A stretch of DNA of 64,000 nt from Streptomyces hundungensis (GTDB lineage Bacteria > Actinomycetota > Actinomycetes > Streptomycetales > Streptomycetaceae), in the NCBI RefSeq assembly GCF_003627815.1, contig NZ_CP032698.1:2170001-2234000 (forward strand). Reading direction: 5' to 3'. The position numbers and the translations under genes were made by a program. Below the pieces are notes generated by a model. That model had not been told where the DNA came from and did no database searches. It saw only the letters and a program-made list of their open reading frames with translations. Below are positions 61,035 to 64,000 of the stretch, in pieces (position 1 is the first letter of the stretch; the number at the start of each line of letters is the position of its first letter).

Positions 61035-63872
61035 TCAGTAGCTGGGCAGGTGTCGGGGGCCGAGGTCCGTGCGGGGCGGGGCGGGGGCGAGGCGGACGTT
61101 CGCGCCGAGCACCGACAGGCCGTGCTGGGCGACGATGACGGGCTCAAGACCCACCGCGACGACCTCGGGGTGGTCGTCGACCAAGCGCGACACCCGCAGC
61201 AGCAGCTCTTCCAGCGCGGGGGTGTCGACGGGCGCGGAGCCGCGCCAGCCGAACAGGAGCGGCGCGGTCCTGATCGAGCGGAGCAGCTCGTGGGCGTCGC
61301 GGTCGGTGGCGGGGATCAGCCGGTGCGCGGTGTCGCCGAGCAGCTCGGAGGCGGCGCCCGCGAGTCCGAAGGACAGCACCGCGCCGATCGCCGAGTCGAT
61401 GGAGGCGCGCACGACCGTGTCCACACCGCGCGGGACCATCGCCTGCACGACCGGCATCAGCTCCTCGGGCTTGCCGAGCGCGGCGCTCAACTCGGCGTAG
61501 GCGCGGGCGAGTTGGTGCTCGTCCGCCAGGTCGAGGCGTACGCCGCCGAGGTCGGGGCGGTGGCGCAGGTGCGGGGCGGTGGTCTTCAGGGCGACGGGGT
61601 AGCCGAGGCGACGGGCGGCCTCGACGGCGCGCTCCGGGTCGGGCGCGGGCAGCGTGGGATGCACGGCGATGCCGTACCGGGCGAGCAGTTCCTCGGCCTT
61701 GGGGGCGGACAGGGTCAGACCGCGGGGGTCGGGGTCCGGGCCGAGGAGACGCTCGATCAGCGCGGCGGCGCCCGTCTCGTCGATGTCGTCGTACTCCCCC
61801 GCCTTGCCGGGCTCGGCCGCCTCCCGGCGCCACCGCGCATAGCGAACGGCCTCCGCGAGGGCGCGCACCGCGCGTTCGGCGGCGGGGTAGGCGGGAATGC
61901 GGCGTGCCTCACGGCGCGGGGAGGGGTCGGCGGGGCTGTGTTGCGGGGCCGTTGGCGGCGCGGGCTGGGCGGTGGGGCGGGGCGGCGTGATCGGGGTGGG
62001 CGGGCGAAGGGCCGTTCTGGCCGCCGCCGACAGGGCCTCGGCCAGGCCGCCGATCTCCACGTGGACCACCGCGACCGGCTTCGCGGGCGCGGTCGCGGCG
62101 GCCTCGCGCAGGGCGTCCGCGAGGACCTGGCCGTCGCCGGTCTCCATCGCCCCGTGCTCGCCGACCCAGGGAATCGCGGTGACCACGACCGCGTCGCAGG
62201 CGTCGTCCGCGAGGGCGGCCACCAGCGCCGCGCGGAAGTCCGCGGGGGTCGCGCCGGTGGTCAGGTCGAGGGGCTTGAGCGGACGCAACCCCTCGGTCAG
62301 ACAGGCGTCGTAGGTGAGCAGGCCGAGCGATTCGGAGTTGCCGAGGATCGCCACGCGCGGCCCGGCCGGGAGCGGCTGGCCCGCCAGCAGCAGGCCCGCG
62401 TCGACGAGTTCGGTGACGGTGTCGACCAGGATCACTCCCGCCTGGCGCAGCAGCGCCGAGACGGTGGCGTCCGGCACCCGGGTCACCGGGACGGCGTGGC
62501 CCGGCGGGGTCGCGCCGCTGTGCCGGGCGCCCTTGACCACCACGACGGGTTTGGCGGCGGCGGTGCGGCGGGCGAGGCGGGTGAACTTCCTCGGGTTGCC
62601 GATGGATTCGAGGTAGAGCAGCACCACATCGGTGTCCGGGTCCTCGTACCAGTACTGGAGGAAGTCGTTGCCGGAGAGGTCCGCGCGGTTGCCGCTGGAG
62701 ATGAACGTCGACAGGCCCGCGCCGCGCCGGTACAGGCCCGACAGGAGGGCGATGCCGATGGCGCCGGACTGGGTGAACAGGCCGATCCGGCCCGCGGGCG
62801 GGGCCTCGGGGGCCAGCGAGGCGTTCAGCCGCACCCCTTGCGCGGTGTTGATGATCCCGAACGCGTTGGGGCCGATCAGCCGCATCCCGTACGAGCGGGC
62901 CTGGCGGACCAGGGCGCGCTGGCGCTCCCTGCCCGGCGCGCCGCTCTCCGCGTACTGGGCGGACAGGACGAGAAGCCCCTGGACGCCGTGCTCACCGCAG
63001 TCGGCGACGGCCTCGGGCACCCGTTCGGCGGGCACGGCGAGGATCGCGAGGTCCACCGGTTCGCCGATCGCGCCGAGGCCGGTGTGGGCCGGGACGCCCT
63101 CGATCTCGTGCGGGCCGGGGCCGAGCGCCTTGTTCACGGCGTGGACGCGTCCGGTGAACCCCGCGTCCAGGAGGTTGCGCAGGACCGCGCGCCCGACGCC
63201 GCCGGGGGCGCGGCCCGCGCCGATGACCGCGACCGAGCCGGGCGCGAGCAGGCGCCGCACGGATCGCGCCTCGGCGCGGTGCTCGCGGGCGCGCTGCACG
63301 GCGAGCGACTCGATGGTGGGTTCCAGATCGAGGGTGAGGTGGACCGAGCCGTCCTCGAAGGAGCGCTTCTGCTGGTAGCCGGCGTCCGTGAACACCTTGA
63401 TCATCTTGTTGTTGGCCGGCAGTACCTCGGCGGCGAACCGTCTGATCCCGCGCTCACGGGCGACCGCCGCGATGTGTTCGAGCAGGGTGGAGGCGACGCC
63501 CCTCCCCTGGTGCGCGTCCTGGACCAGGAAGGCCACCTCGGCCTCGTCGGCGGGGGCGGATGCGGGCCGGCCCTGGGCGTTGATGCGGTCGTAGCGGACG
63601 GTCGCGATGAACTCGCCGCCGACGGTGGCGGCAAGGCCGACCCGGTCGACGTAGTCGTGATGGGTGAAGCGGTGGACGTCCTTCGCGGAGAGCCGCGGGT
63701 AGGGCGCGAAGAAGCGGTAGTACTTCGACTCGTCGGAGACCAGCTCGTAGAAGGAGACGAGCCGCTCGGCGTCCTCGGTGGTGATGGGCCTGATGCGCGC
63801 GGTGCCGCCGTCGCGGAGCACCACGTCGGCCTCCCAGTGAGCGGGGTACGCGGGGTCGGACGCCGTCGTCAT
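61035..63872 (-). CDS. Pat-type protein acetyltransferase: GNAT plus NDP-forming acyl-CoA synthetase-like
   Basis: A 945-residue multidomain protein. An N-terminal GNAT domain (about residues 15-175) has the acetyl-CoA loop QDAHQGRGVASTLL. A CoA-binding Rossmann domain (about 200-300) and succinyl-CoA-synthetase-like domains (VAVIGAGRAPGGVGRAVLRNLL, IGPNAFGIIN, QSGAIG) follow. A Pro-rich linker spans about 619-656, and a C-terminal ATP-grasp-like domain (about 700-940) has LKTTAPHLRHRPDLGGVRL. This layout matches actinomycete Pat enzymes such as Streptomyces lividans PatA, which acetylate and inactivate acyl-CoA synthetases. Start ATG 63872. Confidence 0.88.
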   Translation of the reverse strand: MTTASDPAYPAHWEADVVLRDGGTARIRPITTEDAERLVSFYELVSDESKYYRFFAPYPRLSAKDVHRFTHHDYVDRVGLAATVGGEFIATVRYDRINAQGRPASAPADEAEVAFLVQDAHQGRGVASTLLEHIAAVARERGIRRFAAEVLPANNKMIKVFTDAGYQQKRSFEDGSVHLTLDLEPTIESLAVQRAREHRAEARSVRRLLAPGSVAVIGAGRAPGGVGRAVLRNLLDAGFTGRVHAVNKALGPGPHEIEGVPAHTGLGAIGEPVDLAILAVPAERVPEAVADCGEHGVQGLLVLSAQYAESGAPGRERQRALVRQARSYGMRLIGPNAFGIINTAQGVRLNASLAPEAPPAGRIGLFTQSGAIGIALLSGLYRRGAGLSTFISSGNRADLSGNDFLQYWYEDPDTDVVLLYLESIGNPRKFTRLARRTAAAKPVVVVKGARHSGATPPGHAVPVTRVPDATVSALLRQAGVILVDTVTELVDAGLLLAGQPLPAGPRVAILGNSESLGLLTYDACLTEGLRPLKPLDLTTGATPADFRAALVAALADDACDAVVVTAIPWVGEHGAMETGDGQVLADALREAAATAPAKPVAVVHVEIGGLAEALSAAARTALRPPTPITPPRPTAQPAPPTAPQHSPADPSPRREARRIPAYPAAERAVRALAEAVRYARWRREAAEPGKAGEYDDIDETGAAALIERLLGPDPDPRGLTLSAPKAEELLARYGIAVHPTLPAPDPERAVEAARRLGYPVALKTTAPHLRHRPDLGGVRLDLADEHQLARAYAELSAALGKPEELMPVVQAMVPRGVDTVVRASIDSAIGAVLSFGLAGAASELLGDTAHRLIPATDRDAHELLRSIRTAPLLFGWRGSAPVDTPALEELLLRVSRLVDDHPEVVAVGLEPVIVAQHGLSVLGANVRLAPAPPRTDLGPRHLPSY

Positions 63873-63983
63873 ACCGAAAGCGTACGGGTCGCGGGGCCCT
63901 ACGGGTCGGGGCAAGGTGGGGAAGGCCGATCGGCGGCGCATCCGGGTCCAAGGTCGGTACGAGCACCGCACACCCCATGAGAG

Positions 63984-63999
63984 ACTGGTCTAGACAACC
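63984..63999. promoter_or_regulatory. DasR-responsive element (dre)-like site at window edge
   Basis: ACTGGTCTAGACAACC matches 13 of 16 positions of the DasR consensus ACTGGTCTAGACCAGT, including the whole left half. It lies 112 bp upstream of the Pat gene and would also sit before a divergent gene outside the window; from Streptomyces gene order as I recall it, a PTS gene (ptsH) may follow. DasR is the GlcNAc-6-phosphate-responsive regulator of amino-sugar uptake. Confidence 0.6.
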
Positions 64000-64000
64000 G

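Overview
The window is high-GC actinobacterial DNA. Gene content (SepH, CutRS, a DUF3710-dut pair, thymidine kinase, ferrochelatase with C-terminal cysteines, a Pat-type acetyltransferase), frequent GTG/TTG starts and ATGA/GTGA gene overlaps point to a Streptomyces chromosome. No rRNA, tRNA, CRISPR array, phage or intact insertion sequence was recognised.

Left part (about 0.3-18.4 kb) is an accessory island for plant phenolics. From the left: a broken resorcylate-decarboxylase-like gene; a MarR regulator divergent from a monocupin quercetinase coupled to an alpha/beta hydrolase; a cytosolic ModA-like binding protein divergent from an IclR regulator; then a tight operon for 4-hydroxybenzoate hydroxylase (PobA) and the protocatechuate 4,5-cleavage pathway (LigJ, LigK, LigI, a fused LigAB, LigC) ending with an aldo/keto reductase. 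A perfect 28-bp hairpin closes it. On the opposite strand lie an N-truncated FAD oxidoreductase remnant and a set matching the CouLMNO/CouR p-coumarate pathway (MaoC hydratase, CoA ligase, amidohydrolase, SDR, divergent MarR). Read together, quercetin and p-coumarate would both be funnelled to protocatechuate and on to pyruvate and oxaloacetate. This is inferred from gene content, not measured.

Middle part (18.4-31.2 kb) is a second catabolic or uptake locus: a peptide-type binding lipoprotein, an amidase, a sodium:solute symporter with a small membrane partner, a secreted SGNH esterase, a dppBCDF-type ABC transporter, a CocE-type hydrolase and a TetR regulator. A near-identical 13-bp AT-rich element upstream of both the binding-protein gene and the hydrolase-dpp operon suggests that the TetR protein controls both.

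Right part (31.6-64 kb) looks like conserved core chromosome: an m5U-type RNA methyltransferase; a potassium group (KimA-like transporter, two TrkA proteins, KdpDE without kdpFABC); an orphan ABC ATPase; DUF3710, dut and a thioesterase; small DUF proteins; CutRS; a 54-residue protein with a structured leader; inositol monophosphatase; ferrochelatase; an MFS exporter and a lactone oxidase; an 11-residue-repeat membrane protein; SepH; a sulfurtransferase; a VOC protein; thymidine kinase; an alkaline-phosphatase-fold enzyme; DUF5998; and a GNAT/acyl-CoA-synthetase-like protein acetyltransferase. A DasR-type site sits at the extreme right edge.
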